From Sporobacter termitidis DSM 10068 (GTDB lineage Bacteria > Bacillota > Clostridia > Oscillospirales > Oscillospiraceae): a DNA stretch of 64,000 nucleotides. How positions within the stretch are numbered: the stretch's first letter is position 1; the number at the start of each line of letters is the position of its first letter. This document shows, one piece after another, positions 43,735-52,351 of the stretch. Under the pieces are notes generated by a model. The model saw only the letters and a program-made list of their open reading frames with translations, made no database searches and had not been told where the DNA came from. A program made the translations under genes and the position numbers. The stretch covers positions 1 to 64,000 of the forward strand of contig NZ_FQXV01000003.1 of the NCBI RefSeq assembly GCF_900130065.1. Reading direction: 5' to 3'.

Positions 43735-45555
43735 TTAGTTGATACCCATTTTATTGATCATCGTATCTAGCATATCGTCAAGCGTGGTGATTATTCTGGC
43801 CGCCGCGTTATACGACTGCTGGAAGACAATGAGATTCGTGGTCTCTTCGTCGAGGGACACGGACGAGACGGATTTTCTCTGCGTATTGACGTTGTCGAGC
43901 AGCGACCCTTTTGTGCTTGCGATGCTGTCCGACGTTTTGGACGTGATTGCGAGGTTGTCGACAATACTGTTGAGCTTGTCGTTATATCCGCTGTTTGTGA
44001 GGTCCTTGGCGAGCTTTTCGGCAATGCCGGCGTTGCCTGCATTCGTCGATCCGGCACTCAAATCAATCTTCAGCTCGGAGCCGGCGATGTTGTAAACACT
44101 CTCGCGCACCGCGTCGCTGATCGAGAAATTGCCGGCGGTCACATTGTCATAGGCGTGTGTGTAATCAAAAAGGAGATTGCCATCGGCATCGACATCCTGG
44201 GTGCCGTCTCCATCAGCGTCCACAGGCACCGGATTGGCTTGAAAGAACATAATACCTTTTACCGAGGTATTGCCATTACTGCCGTCTGGATACGTATAGC
44301 CCTGAAGGTGGATATCGTTGATATTTTTAGCAATCTCCCGCACGAGCTCGTTCATCTGGTTCATATAATACGGGATGCCGGGATTTTCGGAGCTGCTGTT
44401 GGAGATCATCTCAATATTGGAGTAGAGCTGCCCACCTGTAATCGCGCCGCCAGAGCCGATATCCAGCTCATAGCTGGCAGCTGTTGTGCTGTTGACAAGC
44501 GTCAGCCTGTTGCGCGAGAGGAACGATAACATGTCGACGTCGCCGCCGGCGGCATCCTCCGCAGAAAGCGCCGTCGTGCCTTCCACCACCGTTTTGCCGT
44601 CGTACAGGATGTCCCATTGCGTCGGATCGTCGGCATTGAGCTGCATCGTTACGGTGCCGGGCGCCGTGTGGGCATTCATCTGATCGACAATGGCCTGTAT
44701 GGCGGCCTGCTTGTCCGCTGCCGTCGGAAGCGTGGCGTCGCTGTTGATCGCGGCGGCCTGCGCCGCCATGTCGGACATCGTCCAGGTATTGACCGTGTTC
44801 GCATTTCTGCCTTCCACGAGCGCGATGCCACCGATACTGACGTCCACCATGCTGGAATTTTTAGCGTTTGGCGTATACGTGATATTCACGTAGCCTGAAA
44901 GCTCGTCCAGCAGGAGATTCCGCTCGTCGTTTAAATCGTTTGCCGTCGCGCCGTTCTGCTCGCTCCTGGCAATGGCATCGTTCAGATTGGCGATCTTCTG
45001 AGCCAGGGAATTGATTTGCTCCGACGCCGTATGGATGCTGCTGTTTTGATCCTGCCAGAGGCTCTGCATTTCTTCATATACATTGCGGAAGCTCTCCGTC
45101 ATGCTTTCCGCCTGCTTCTGGACAGCCGTCCTGTATTCCTTGCTGGTGGTGTCCGAGGCGAACTTGTTCAGCGCGGCAAAGAAATCTTTAATGGACGTCT
45201 TCATACTGCTGTCGTCGTCGAGCTCGTTGAAAAGACCATCCATATACGCCAGGGCATCGCTCCGCGCGGCACTGTAGCCATAGTTCGTGTTCAGATTTCT
45301 GTACTGCTGGTCGAGGTAAGCGCTTCTAATCTGCTGGACGCCAGTGGCTTCAACACCCTGCCCGACGGCCGCCTTGCTGAGCTGCGCCACCAGATAAGCG
45401 GGCGACGTGGGCTCCTTGGCAGAGGTCAGAACCCGCTGACGGGTATAGCCCAGCGTATTGACGTTGCTGATATTCTGCTCGGTGACATTGAGTTGCTGCA
45501 TTGCGACAGACAGTCCTGATTTTGCCGCCTCAAACGACCCGAATGTTGATGACAT
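43735..45555 (-). CDS. flgK: FlgK, hook-filament junction protein (HAP1)
   Basis: A 606-residue protein with the conserved FlgK start SSTFGSFEAAKSGLSVAMQQ and NVTEQNISNVNTLGYTRQRV, and the C-terminal helix NLIVFQQSYNAAARIITTLDDMLDTMINKMG. The central region carries an insertion (PVDADGDGTQDVDADGNLLF) rich in Asp-Gly that looks calcium-binding-like. The ATG at 45555 is used; four more codons are open from a TTG. Its chaperone FlgN is encoded just upstream. Confidence 0.95.
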   Translation of the reverse strand: MSSTFGSFEAAKSGLSVAMQQLNVTEQNISNVNTLGYTRQRVLTSAKEPTSPAYLVAQLSKAAVGQGVEATGVQQIRSAYLDQQYRNLNTNYGYSAARSDALAYMDGLFNELDDDSSMKTSIKDFFAALNKFASDTTSKEYRTAVQKQAESMTESFRNVYEEMQSLWQDQNSSIHTASEQINSLAQKIANLNDAIARSEQNGATANDLNDERNLLLDELSGYVNITYTPNAKNSSMVDVSIGGIALVEGRNANTVNTWTMSDMAAQAAAINSDATLPTAADKQAAIQAIVDQMNAHTAPGTVTMQLNADDPTQWDILYDGKTVVEGTTALSAEDAAGGDVDMLSFLSRNRLTLVNSTTAASYELDIGSGGAITGGQLYSNIEMISNSSSENPGIPYYMNQMNELVREIAKNINDIHLQGYTYPDGSNGNTSVKGIMFFQANPVPVDADGDGTQDVDADGNLLFDYTHAYDNVTAGNFSISDAVRESVYNIAGSELKIDLSAGSTNAGNAGIAEKLAKDLTNSGYNDKLNSIVDNLAITSKTSDSIASTKGSLLDNVNTQRKSVSSVSLDEETTNLIVFQQSYNAAARIITTLDDMLDTMINKMGIN

Positions 45556-45657
45556 AATCCTTTCCAATCCGCCGCTGCGCCGGCTGGCTCAAGTTGTCGG
45601 CACGCCGCTGCGCAGAAAGTGCGGTGCCGCTGTTACTCTGACTTCGTATGATTTCTG

Positions 45658-46167
45658 TCAAACGTGCAGGTCGAGCAGGCTCAGCTCACCTGAAACGTCT
45701 CTCCTGCTCCCTTGGACATCGTAGGCGTTGCTCTTGGTTTTCGGGATATATATGAGGTTGAGCATATATTCCGTATAGTTGATCTGGAGCGCGAGAAGCT
45801 GGCGCAATTTATCGTTCTGGGAATTCAGCGCCGTCACACAGTCGCCGAGCTTATTCTTCAGCTCCGTCAGCCGGGTCTTGGCGCGGTTGTCCGTCAGCCG
45901 CGCGATCACCGACGACAACGGGACATTTGTGTCAAAAAGGCCGATGGCTCTTGAAAGTACACCGGCACAAATTTCTCTATCCTTCTCCAGCCTCTTAAGC
46001 TCGACAATCAACTCTTCTTCCCTGTCCGTTGCCGCGCGCAGATTTTCGATATCGCCAGCGGACACGGAATTTTCCTTCTCGGCGGCGATTGACGTCAGCG
46101 CCGTCAGCAATTCCAGTGTTCTCGTCAGATTGAGGCACAATTCGTCTGAAGCACTGCGTACTTCCAT
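45658..46167 (-). CDS. flgN: FlgN-like flagellar export chaperone
   Basis: A 169-residue, largely helical protein with long amphipathic segments (RTLELLTALTSIAAEKENSV, RLTELKNKLGDCVTALNSQNDK) fitting the FlgN fold, which keeps FlgK and FlgL ready for export. Sequence is poorly conserved in this family, so position before flgK carries much of the weight. The ATG at 46167 has GGGAGAAA upstream; 17 more codons are open. Confidence 0.82.
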   Translation of the reverse strand: MEVRSASDELCLNLTRTLELLTALTSIAAEKENSVSAGDIENLRAATDREEELIVELKRLEKDREICAGVLSRAIGLFDTNVPLSSVIARLTDNRAKTRLTELKNKLGDCVTALNSQNDKLRQLLALQINYTEYMLNLIYIPKTKSNAYDVQGSRRDVSGELSLLDLHV

Positions 46168-46261
46168 AAATTTCTCCCTGAAGGCGGGTTCGGCGGTTTG
46201 CCGTCCCGGCCCGATCAAATTTTCGCGTCAGTTTCCATTCGGACCGGGCGAGGCCCGGCGC

Positions 46262-46558
46262 TTAAATATGGGTGGGAATACCGCTGAGTATCCCGCCGAC
46301 GATATCGTCCGTCGGGACCTCATACGTATTGCTGTCCAGCTTTTCCATAATGTCGGCGGCCCGTGCGTCTTCCGCCGTGCTGGATTTGTCTATGGAGTCC
46401 TTGGCCGATTTGAGGAACGCGGCGAATTTCTGCGCTCCCGCCGACAGTTCGACACTGTCGGAAATTTCAGCCTTGAGCGGGCTCTTGACGGGCTTGCTGT
46501 TGACATTATTGATGTATTTGGAAATTGCGTCATTCTGGGAAACTGAATTGATTCTCAT
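46262..46558 (-). CDS. flgM: FlgM, anti-sigma-28 factor
   Basis: A 98-residue protein with the C-terminal FlgM pattern SDSVELSAGAQKFAAFLKSAKDS and TAEDARAADIMEKLDSNTYEVPTDDIVGGIL. It holds the flagellar sigma factor (fliA, about 2.2 kb upstream) inactive until exported through the completed hook. The flexible N-terminal half (MRINSVSQNDAISKYINN) fits secretion. It lies in the late operon that sigma-28 itself probably transcribes. Confidence 0.9.
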   Translation of the reverse strand: MRINSVSQNDAISKYINNVNSKPVKSPLKAEISDSVELSAGAQKFAAFLKSAKDSIDKSSTAEDARAADIMEKLDSNTYEVPTDDIVGGILSGIPTHI

Positions 46559-46585
46559 CCTCAGTCACTCCTTACCAGGTAATTA

Positions 46586-46984
46586 TCAATCATCGTTGTA
46601 CGATATAGGCACAACGGTTTTCTTTCCGGCCGACTTTCTGGCCTCAGCGTTCTTCTCCGTCAGCTTTTCCGCCAATATCTTCGCCGCGCACTGATCGCAG
46701 AGCGCCCCCCCGGTTGTTTCCTTCCCGCAGGCACGGCAGCGGTGTGCGCCGTTGAGTCTGTTGCTCACAAGAATTCTGTCCTTGTTAATCAGGTAGCTGA
46801 GAGCTTTTTCGGTGATCCCGGTTGCCTCGATGATCGACGCGAAATCACTCGTCTTTGAATTTTGGTAAATATACCTTCTTGCCTTAATGTATGACTCCTC
46901 GATAAGCTTTGAACACTCGGGGCAAAGGTCAACACCGAAATTGTTGAAGGCTTTGCCGCAATATTCACAAACACATATCGGCAT
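46586..46984 (-). CDS. YvyF-like flagellar operon zinc-ribbon protein
   Basis: A 132-residue protein with two Cys-pair zinc knuckles: CEYCGKAFNNFGVDLCPEC near the start and CRACGKETTGGALCDQC near the end. Between them is a helix-turn-helix-like segment (ASIIEATGITEKALSYLINKD). Proteins of this type (TIGR03826/YvyF) lie beside flgM in Firmicutes and are thought to regulate late flagellar expression. The mechanism is unknown. Confidence 0.83.
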   Translation of the reverse strand: MPICVCEYCGKAFNNFGVDLCPECSKLIEESYIKARRYIYQNSKTSDFASIIEATGITEKALSYLINKDRILVSNRLNGAHRCRACGKETTGGALCDQCAAKILAEKLTEKNAEARKSAGKKTVVPISYNDD

Positions 46985-47007
46985 TAAAACTCCTCCTTAC
47001 AAAACTG

Positions 47008-47769
47008 CTAGCTGTGCATCGTATCGGCAAGACCCATCATGTCGTCCGTCGTCGTCAGCGCCCTGCTGGCCATGGAATATGCGCGCTGCGCACGGATGAG
47101 CAGCGTCAGTTCTTCGGACAGGTCCACGTTGGAACGCTCCAGACTCCCCTGCGTCACGCCTGAGGTCAGGTCCTGCACTGGCTGGCCTGAATTTGCCGTC
47201 ACTCTGAAGCAGGAGTTGCCCGCCGGAGACAGGCCGTTTGGATTTTGAAAGCTCACAAGCCCGATGGCCCCGTAACTCTGTCCGTCCGCAGTGATGGTGC
47301 CGTCGGCGGATACCTGGGCGCTGCTTATGTTGTCGGGCAGTGTGATTCTGTTGCCGTCAGCATCCAGGACAAAGTAGCCCTCCGGCGTCACCAGATAATT
47401 GCCGCCGTCGATTATCGTCGCGTTAAAGGCGCCGCTGCGCGTGTACAGTATCTCGCCGTTGTCCGCCTGGACCTGGAAAAAACCGCCGCCCTGTATGGCG
47501 AAATCAAGCGGCAGGTCTGTCTGGGACACGGTGCCCTCTGACATGTTGATATTCGTGGCGCCCAGCAGGACGCCGCTGCCTGCCAAAAGGTTATTCGCGG
47601 CGCTGTCCGCCAGGACAGGATCGATCATGGTGGTATACAACGCGTCTTTAAAATCCGTGCGCGTCGATTTATACCCCGGCGTATTGACATTGGCGATGTT
47701 GGCCGAGATGGTGTCAAGCCTGGTCTGCTGGGCGGAAAGGCCCGAGGCTGCCGTATAAAGTGACTGCAT
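47008..47769 (-). CDS. flgG: FlgG/FlhP-like distal rod protein
   Basis: A 253-residue rod protein with the flagellar rod N-terminus SLYTAASGLSAQQTRLDTISANIANVNTPGYKS, central ILYTRSGAFNATIIDGGNYLV and C-terminus SNVDLSEELTLLIRAQRAYSMASRALTTTDDMM. It is paired with the similar gene upstream; the two correspond to flhO/flhP of Bacillus or flgF/flgG elsewhere. This member has the closer match to FlgG. It is five bases downstream of its partner. Confidence 0.9.
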   Translation of the reverse strand: MQSLYTAASGLSAQQTRLDTISANIANVNTPGYKSTRTDFKDALYTTMIDPVLADSAANNLLAGSGVLLGATNINMSEGTVSQTDLPLDFAIQGGGFFQVQADNGEILYTRSGAFNATIIDGGNYLVTPEGYFVLDADGNRITLPDNISSAQVSADGTITADGQSYGAIGLVSFQNPNGLSPAGNSCFRVTANSGQPVQDLTSGVTQGSLERSNVDLSEELTLLIRAQRAYSMASRALTTTDDMMGLADTMHS

Positions 47770-47774
47770 CTTCC

Positions 47775-48536
47775 TTACCCTCCGATCCTTCCGAGGTTCA
47801 CAGTCAGTTCAAGCGTTTTATCCGTCATATTGACGATCTTCTGACTGGCCTCGTATTTCCGATAGACGGAGATCATATCGACCATCTCATTGGACATATC
47901 GACATTCGAGCCCTCCAGCGTCCCCTGGCGGACGGTGGTGCCCGTTGCGGCAACCGGCGCGGCGCCGCCGTAGATGGTATATAAATTGTTGCCTTCCTTG
48001 CGCAGGACGCCCTGGTCGGCAAAGGTCACGATATTGAGGGTATCCGGCGCCGCCGTGGCCCCCGTGATCGCGCCGCTGTCTGACACGGTAAATTTATCGG
48101 AACCCACATAAATCCTGCCGTTCTGCCCCAGAACATAATTCCCGTCCTGGGTCACGAGATATCCCTGGGTGTCGACGGTAAAGTTTCCGCTCCGCGTGTA
48201 GCGGACGCCAGCGGCCGTTTCCACGGTAAAGAACCCGTCGCCCATGAGCGCAAGGTCCGTATATTTGTCCGTCTGTTCAAGTGTGCCGCCGCCGAAATTC
48301 GTGTACAGCTCGTCGATATGGGTGCCGAAATCGTAACCGCCCACCGTCGGCGCACCGACAATGCTGATGTTGGGGTCATTGATTCTCTGGAGCATCACTT
48401 CATCGAATGTCGACGTGAGCAGACTGTCGGACTTATAGCCCGGTGTCTCTGCGTTGACGATATTGTTCGTCAGAACATCCATTCTGTTCCGCTGAACCGT
48501 CATACCCGTGGCCGCCGTATATAATCCGCGAACCAT
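47775..48536 (-). CDS. flgF: FlgF/FlhO-like proximal rod protein
   Basis: A 253-residue rod protein: RGLYTAATGMTVQRNRMDVLTNNIVNAETPGYKSD at the start, TRSGNFTVDTQGYLVTQDGNYVLG in the middle, and SNVDMSNEMVDMISVYRKYEASQKIV at the end. Asn-Ala-Glu in place of Asn-Val-Asn in the first motif separates it from FlgG. It is first in the late operon, preceded by a sigma-28-like promoter. The flgF/flhO choice of name is uncertain; the rod role is not. Confidence 0.88.
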   Translation of the reverse strand: MVRGLYTAATGMTVQRNRMDVLTNNIVNAETPGYKSDSLLTSTFDEVMLQRINDPNISIVGAPTVGGYDFGTHIDELYTNFGGGTLEQTDKYTDLALMGDGFFTVETAAGVRYTRSGNFTVDTQGYLVTQDGNYVLGQNGRIYVGSDKFTVSDSGAITGATAAPDTLNIVTFADQGVLRKEGNNLYTIYGGAAPVAATGTTVRQGTLEGSNVDMSNEMVDMISVYRKYEASQKIVNMTDKTLELTVNLGRIGG

Positions 48537-48616
48537 AACATTACCTCCCGGTATGACGCGGCCGTAACATCATCGAAGCGTCCGGCGCTTTCGATTCTTA
48601 CGGTGTCACATCATAC

Positions 48617-48643
48617 ATATCGTTATTTTTTTACAAAATTTTC
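48617..48643 (-). promoter_or_regulatory. Sigma-28-like promoter of the flgF-csrA operon
   Basis: On the minus strand GAAA, a 15-base spacer, then AACGATAT (48617-48624), against the sigma-28 consensus TAAA-N15-GCCGATAA. Spacing is exact and the CGATA core is present. It lies in the 212-base gap between fliA and flgF, about 80 bases before the flgF start. Confidence 0.5.
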
Positions 48644-48748
48644 GTATATGTTGGGTACTTTTTTTCTTTTTGTTAAATTTGACAAGGACGCGTTGCTTTA
48701 ACACGTTATTTTTGTCGTTTTCGGAGGTCAAAAAAAGTCGTTTTTTGT

Positions 48749-49492
48749 TTATTCCTCCAAGACCATTCGCATCTCCAAAAGTATCCTGGAGTGTATCTGG
48801 GAGACGCGCGACTCGGAAATCTGCAGTATCTTGGCAATACTCTTCATCGTCAGGCCCTCGTAATAGTGCAGCGTGATCACCATTTTCTCGCGCTCCGGGA
48901 GCGAATCTATCAGCTTTTTAAGCGCTTCAGACATGACCTCGTTTTCGATTTTCTGATAGGGGTCGTTTTTCGTGGGCTCGAGAAATTCCTCGTTTTCCTT
49001 TTCATAAAGCAGCGACTCGAAATAAACGAGGTTGAACATGTGCGTCTTCTGCATGACCTTTTGAACAACGACTTCCTTAACGCCCAGATAGTTCGCGATC
49101 TCCTGCTCCGTCGGCCGCCTGTTATACTGCGCCTCCAACGTTTCATAAGCTCTCTGAATACTGCTGATCTTCTTTCGGAGGCTTGACGGCGCCCAGTCCT
49201 GCTTGCGCATATAATCGATGATCTCGCCGCGGATGCGTACGGTGGCGTATGTCTGGAACTTGACGCCGAAGGACCGGTCGAATTTGTTGACGGCATCAAT
49301 GAGTCCCAACACGCCGCAGCTCATTAATTCGTCCTTTTCGCTGTAATCCTTATATTGTGGCATCAGGCGCTTCACGACGATCCCGACGATATAAAGATAA
49401 TGCGAGATTATCTTGTTTTTTACTTCGGCGTCGCCGGTGTTGAAGTATTGCTCCCAAAGGTCGTCCACATTCGTGAGTTCCTCTGTTCCCAT
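48749..49492 (-). CDS. fliA: FliA/SigD, flagellar sigma factor (sigma-28)
   Basis: A 247-residue sigma-70-family factor without region 1. Region 2 is YSEKDELMSCGVLGLIDAVNKFD and KFQTYATVRIRGEIIDYMRKQDW. Region 3 is the RRPTEQEIANYLGV stretch. Region 4 is LPEREKMVITLHYYEGLTMKSIAKILQISESRVSQIHSR. The frame is open from 49564, but the ATG at 49492 gives the normal family length and has GGGG seven bases before it. It is the last gene of the early flagellar operon and should drive the downstream late operon. It is held by FlgM. Confidence 0.94.
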   Translation of the reverse strand: MGTEELTNVDDLWEQYFNTGDAEVKNKIISHYLYIVGIVVKRLMPQYKDYSEKDELMSCGVLGLIDAVNKFDRSFGVKFQTYATVRIRGEIIDYMRKQDWAPSSLRKKISSIQRAYETLEAQYNRRPTEQEIANYLGVKEVVVQKVMQKTHMFNLVYFESLLYEKENEEFLEPTKNDPYQKIENEVMSEALKKLIDSLPEREKMVITLHYYEGLTMKSIAKILQISESRVSQIHSRILLEMRMVLEE

Positions 49493-49570
49493 ACTATCGC
49501 CCCAATCTGCCGCCGTGCCGGCGGGCATCATCTTCGGCCGCTCATTGGGCAGGCGCCGGCACATGGCTTT

Positions 49571-50230
49571 CTATCTGAACTTTTTTGTCTGCCTGTATGT
49601 CAGCTTGTCACGCTGGCTCAGGACCACCATCTTTATAAGCGCGTCCCGCGCCTTTTCGGGCAGATCTACAAACTGAACGCCGAGACGGAAGCCGAATTCC
49701 CTGTTCCTTGTCGGGATGCACCGGACGACCGTGCCTTTGATCCTCGATAAGATTTCATTGAGGCCAAATAGATTGAGGCGCAGCGTCATCTCCATCTCCT
49801 GTCCGATTTCACAGTCTTCGTCGAATCTCAAAAGTATGCCCGTTTCAGCGATATCGACGGTGCTTGTCTTGACCCACTTGCCGTCCGGATACTTCCGGGC
49901 GTTGACCGCGATGCTCTCCCTGACGCGAAACGCCTGCCTCCTCTGAACGCGCCGGGCCTCGCCCCAAGTCCTCAGGTGGATGATAATGACATTTGACGCG
50001 GCATCCACGTCGGTCACAACGACCTCGAACATATACAGGCCCCGCTCGGTCACACAGGATACCGAAAAAATCTCAGAGGTCCGTACGATGACCTGGTGTC
50101 CCTGCTTATAGGGCGCGAGGATCGTAAACGAGTTCTCGCCGGTCACCTCGTCGATCGTGGTTATAAAGGCTTCCGTACCGTTGATCATACGGACCTCGTT
50201 CCCCGTTTTCAGTATTTTTTCCAGATTCAC
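49571..50230 (-). CDS. PilZ-domain flagellar brake protein (YcgR/YpfA-like)
   Basis: A 219-residue protein: an N-terminal YcgR-like domain (residues 1-95, LKTGNEVRMINGTEAFITTID), then a PilZ domain with the c-di-GMP motif RRVQRRQAFRV and DIAETGILLRF (Ala where Ser is commoner in D-x-S-x-x-G). It should bind cyclic di-GMP and act on the motor. With the EAL/HDOD gene at 57122-58351 it forms the c-di-GMP layer within this locus. Confidence 0.9.
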   Translation of the reverse strand: MNLEKILKTGNEVRMINGTEAFITTIDEVTGENSFTILAPYKQGHQVIVRTSEIFSVSCVTERGLYMFEVVVTDVDAASNVIIIHLRTWGEARRVQRRQAFRVRESIAVNARKYPDGKWVKTSTVDIAETGILLRFDEDCEIGQEMEMTLRLNLFGLNEILSRIKGTVVRCIPTRNREFGFRLGVQFVDLPEKARDALIKMVVLSQRDKLTYRQTKKFR

Positions 50231-50267
50231 CGCTTTGCACCTCGTTCAGTTGGGATATGCCGAAGCC

Positions 50268-52310
50268 TCAGGTCATTTTGATGATGCTCTCAATATGGAG
50301 CTCCATGCTCTGCTCGACCTCCGCATATGACAGCACGGTAAGGTTCGGCGCAATCTGCTCGATCAGCTTTTTAAATCTCGGACGGATGGCCGGTGCCGTC
50401 AGCGCCACGGACTTTTTGCCCTGGATCGTCATCTTGTCCATGATTTCCCGCGTGTTTTTAAAGATACTCTGGAGCTGCGAGGGTTCGAGCACGGTCACGA
50501 TACCGGCCTCGGTACGTTTTGTCTTTTCGGCGATAAGCTGCTCAACCTTGGAGTCCAGCGCCAAAACGGCCACGTCGTCGCCGGTCAGAAATCTGCTCGT
50601 GATGACCCGCGCGAGATTCTGCCGGACATATTCCGTCAGGTCGTCGGGATTTTTCGTCACCGTACCGTACTCGGCAAGCGTTTCGATGATCGTGGCCAGG
50701 TTTTTTATCGGGATATTCTCGCGGAGCAGCCGGACGAGGATCTTTTGGATATCCCCATAGGTGAACATCTTTGGAACGACCTCCTCCACCAGCGCCGGCT
50801 GCTGCTGCGACAGGTTTTCCATCAGCATCTGCACCTGCTGCCTGTTGACAAGCTCGTAGGCGTGGGCCTTGATGACTTCCATCAGGTGCGTGGTGATGAC
50901 GGAGGGCGGATCGATCGTTGTATAGCCCAGAAGCTCGGCTCTCTCACGCTGCTTTTTGGTGATCCATAGGGCGGGCAGGCCGAAGGTCGGCTCGATCGTC
51001 TCGACGCCGGTGATCGTCTCGTCCACACCGTCGGAATTGATGGCCAGATAGTGATCCGGCATGACCTCGCCCCCGGCGACCTCGACGCCCTTGATCATGA
51101 TCTTATATTCGTTCGTATTAAGCCGGACATTGTCGCGCATGCGGATCGACGGCAAAATGATGCCGAGCTCGATGGCGCACTGACGCCGGATCATAATAAT
51201 GCGGTCCAAAAGGTCCCCACCCAGGCTTGTGTCGATCATCGGGACGATCCCGTAGCCGAACTCAAGCTCCAGCTGCTCGACCTGCAGGAGATTCAGGACA
51301 TTCTCCGGCTTACGCTTTTCCTCCGCGAGCTCTTTCGTTTTATCCTCCGGGACAGGTTCTCCCGCCGGCTTCGTTTTGATCTTGCTTCGCATGTAGAGCC
51401 CCGTGCTGATGAGCACGGTGGAGATGACGAGGAGCTGGGGTACCGGGAACCCCGGAATCAGGCACATGGCAAGCAAAATGCCGCCGCAGACCAGCATGGT
51501 GGTCGGGTTGCTCAGCAGCTGCTTCGTCAGGTCGACGCCGAAGCTGGCGTCGGAAGCCGACCGCGTCACGACGATACCGGTCGAGGTGGAAATGAGCAGT
51601 GCCGGGATCTGGCTTACGAGGCCGTCGCCGACAGTGGCCAGCACATAAATATTGACCGCCTTGGAAATATCATAATGCTCCATTGTCAGGCCGACGATGA
51701 GCCCGCCGACGATATTGACGATGATGATGACGATGGCAATGATGGCGTCGCCCTTGATGAACTTGCTGGCGCCGTCCATGGCGCCGTAGAAATCGGCCTC
51801 GCGCTGAATGTCCGACCGGCGCTTGCGCGCCGTCGCCTCATCGATGGCGCCGGTATTCAGGTCGGCGTCGATGGCCATCTGTTTGCCCGGCATGGCGTCC
51901 AGCGTGAATCTGGCGGCCACCTCCGAAACGCGCTCGGCGCCCTTCGTGATGACAATGAACTGAATGGCGACGATAATGAGGAACGCCACGATGCCGACAA
52001 CCAAGTTGCCCCCGATAACAAACGATCCGAAGGTCTTGATCACCTCGCCGGCGTCACCCCCGTTGCCGAGAATCAGCTTGGTGGAGGACAGGTTCAGGGA
52101 CAGGCGGAACAGCGTTGTGATCAACAGGAGCGTCGGCAGGACGGAAAACTCCAGCGCCTCCTTGATAAAGAGCGTTGTCAGCATGATGAAGAGCGACAAA
52201 ATGATGTTCATGATGATGAGCGCGTCGAACAGCCAGGTCGGCAGCGGGAGGATGATGATCATGATGATGCCGAGTATGAGAGCGCTTGTCATAATATCGG
52301 ATTTCTTCAT
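50268..52310 (-). CDS. flhA: FlhA, flagellar export gate protein
   Basis: A 680-residue export protein: eight N-terminal helices starting IMTSALILGIIMIIILPLPTW, the conserved cytosolic FHIPEP loop (RFTLDAMPGKQMAIDADLNTG), and a C-terminal domain from about residue 330 (YGIVPMIDTSLGGDLLDRI; ITTHLMEVIKAHAYELVNRQ). It forms the nonameric ring that receives export substrates. It follows flhB by 41 bases. In Bacillus, flhF and ylxH come next, but here pilZ follows directly. Confidence 0.97.
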   Translation of the reverse strand: MKKSDIMTSALILGIIMIIILPLPTWLFDALIIMNIILSLFIMLTTLFIKEALEFSVLPTLLLITTLFRLSLNLSSTKLILGNGGDAGEVIKTFGSFVIGGNLVVGIVAFLIIVAIQFIVITKGAERVSEVAARFTLDAMPGKQMAIDADLNTGAIDEATARKRRSDIQREADFYGAMDGASKFIKGDAIIAIVIIIVNIVGGLIVGLTMEHYDISKAVNIYVLATVGDGLVSQIPALLISTSTGIVVTRSASDASFGVDLTKQLLSNPTTMLVCGGILLAMCLIPGFPVPQLLVISTVLISTGLYMRSKIKTKPAGEPVPEDKTKELAEEKRKPENVLNLLQVEQLELEFGYGIVPMIDTSLGGDLLDRIIMIRRQCAIELGIILPSIRMRDNVRLNTNEYKIMIKGVEVAGGEVMPDHYLAINSDGVDETITGVETIEPTFGLPALWITKKQRERAELLGYTTIDPPSVITTHLMEVIKAHAYELVNRQQVQMLMENLSQQQPALVEEVVPKMFTYGDIQKILVRLLRENIPIKNLATIIETLAEYGTVTKNPDDLTEYVRQNLARVITSRFLTGDDVAVLALDSKVEQLIAEKTKRTEAGIVTVLEPSQLQSIFKNTREIMDKMTIQGKKSVALTAPAIRPRFKKLIEQIAPNLTVLSYAEVEQSMELHIESIIKMT

Positions 52311-52351
52311 TTCGCATCACCTCTGCCGGAATTGATATGTCTCTATATGCT

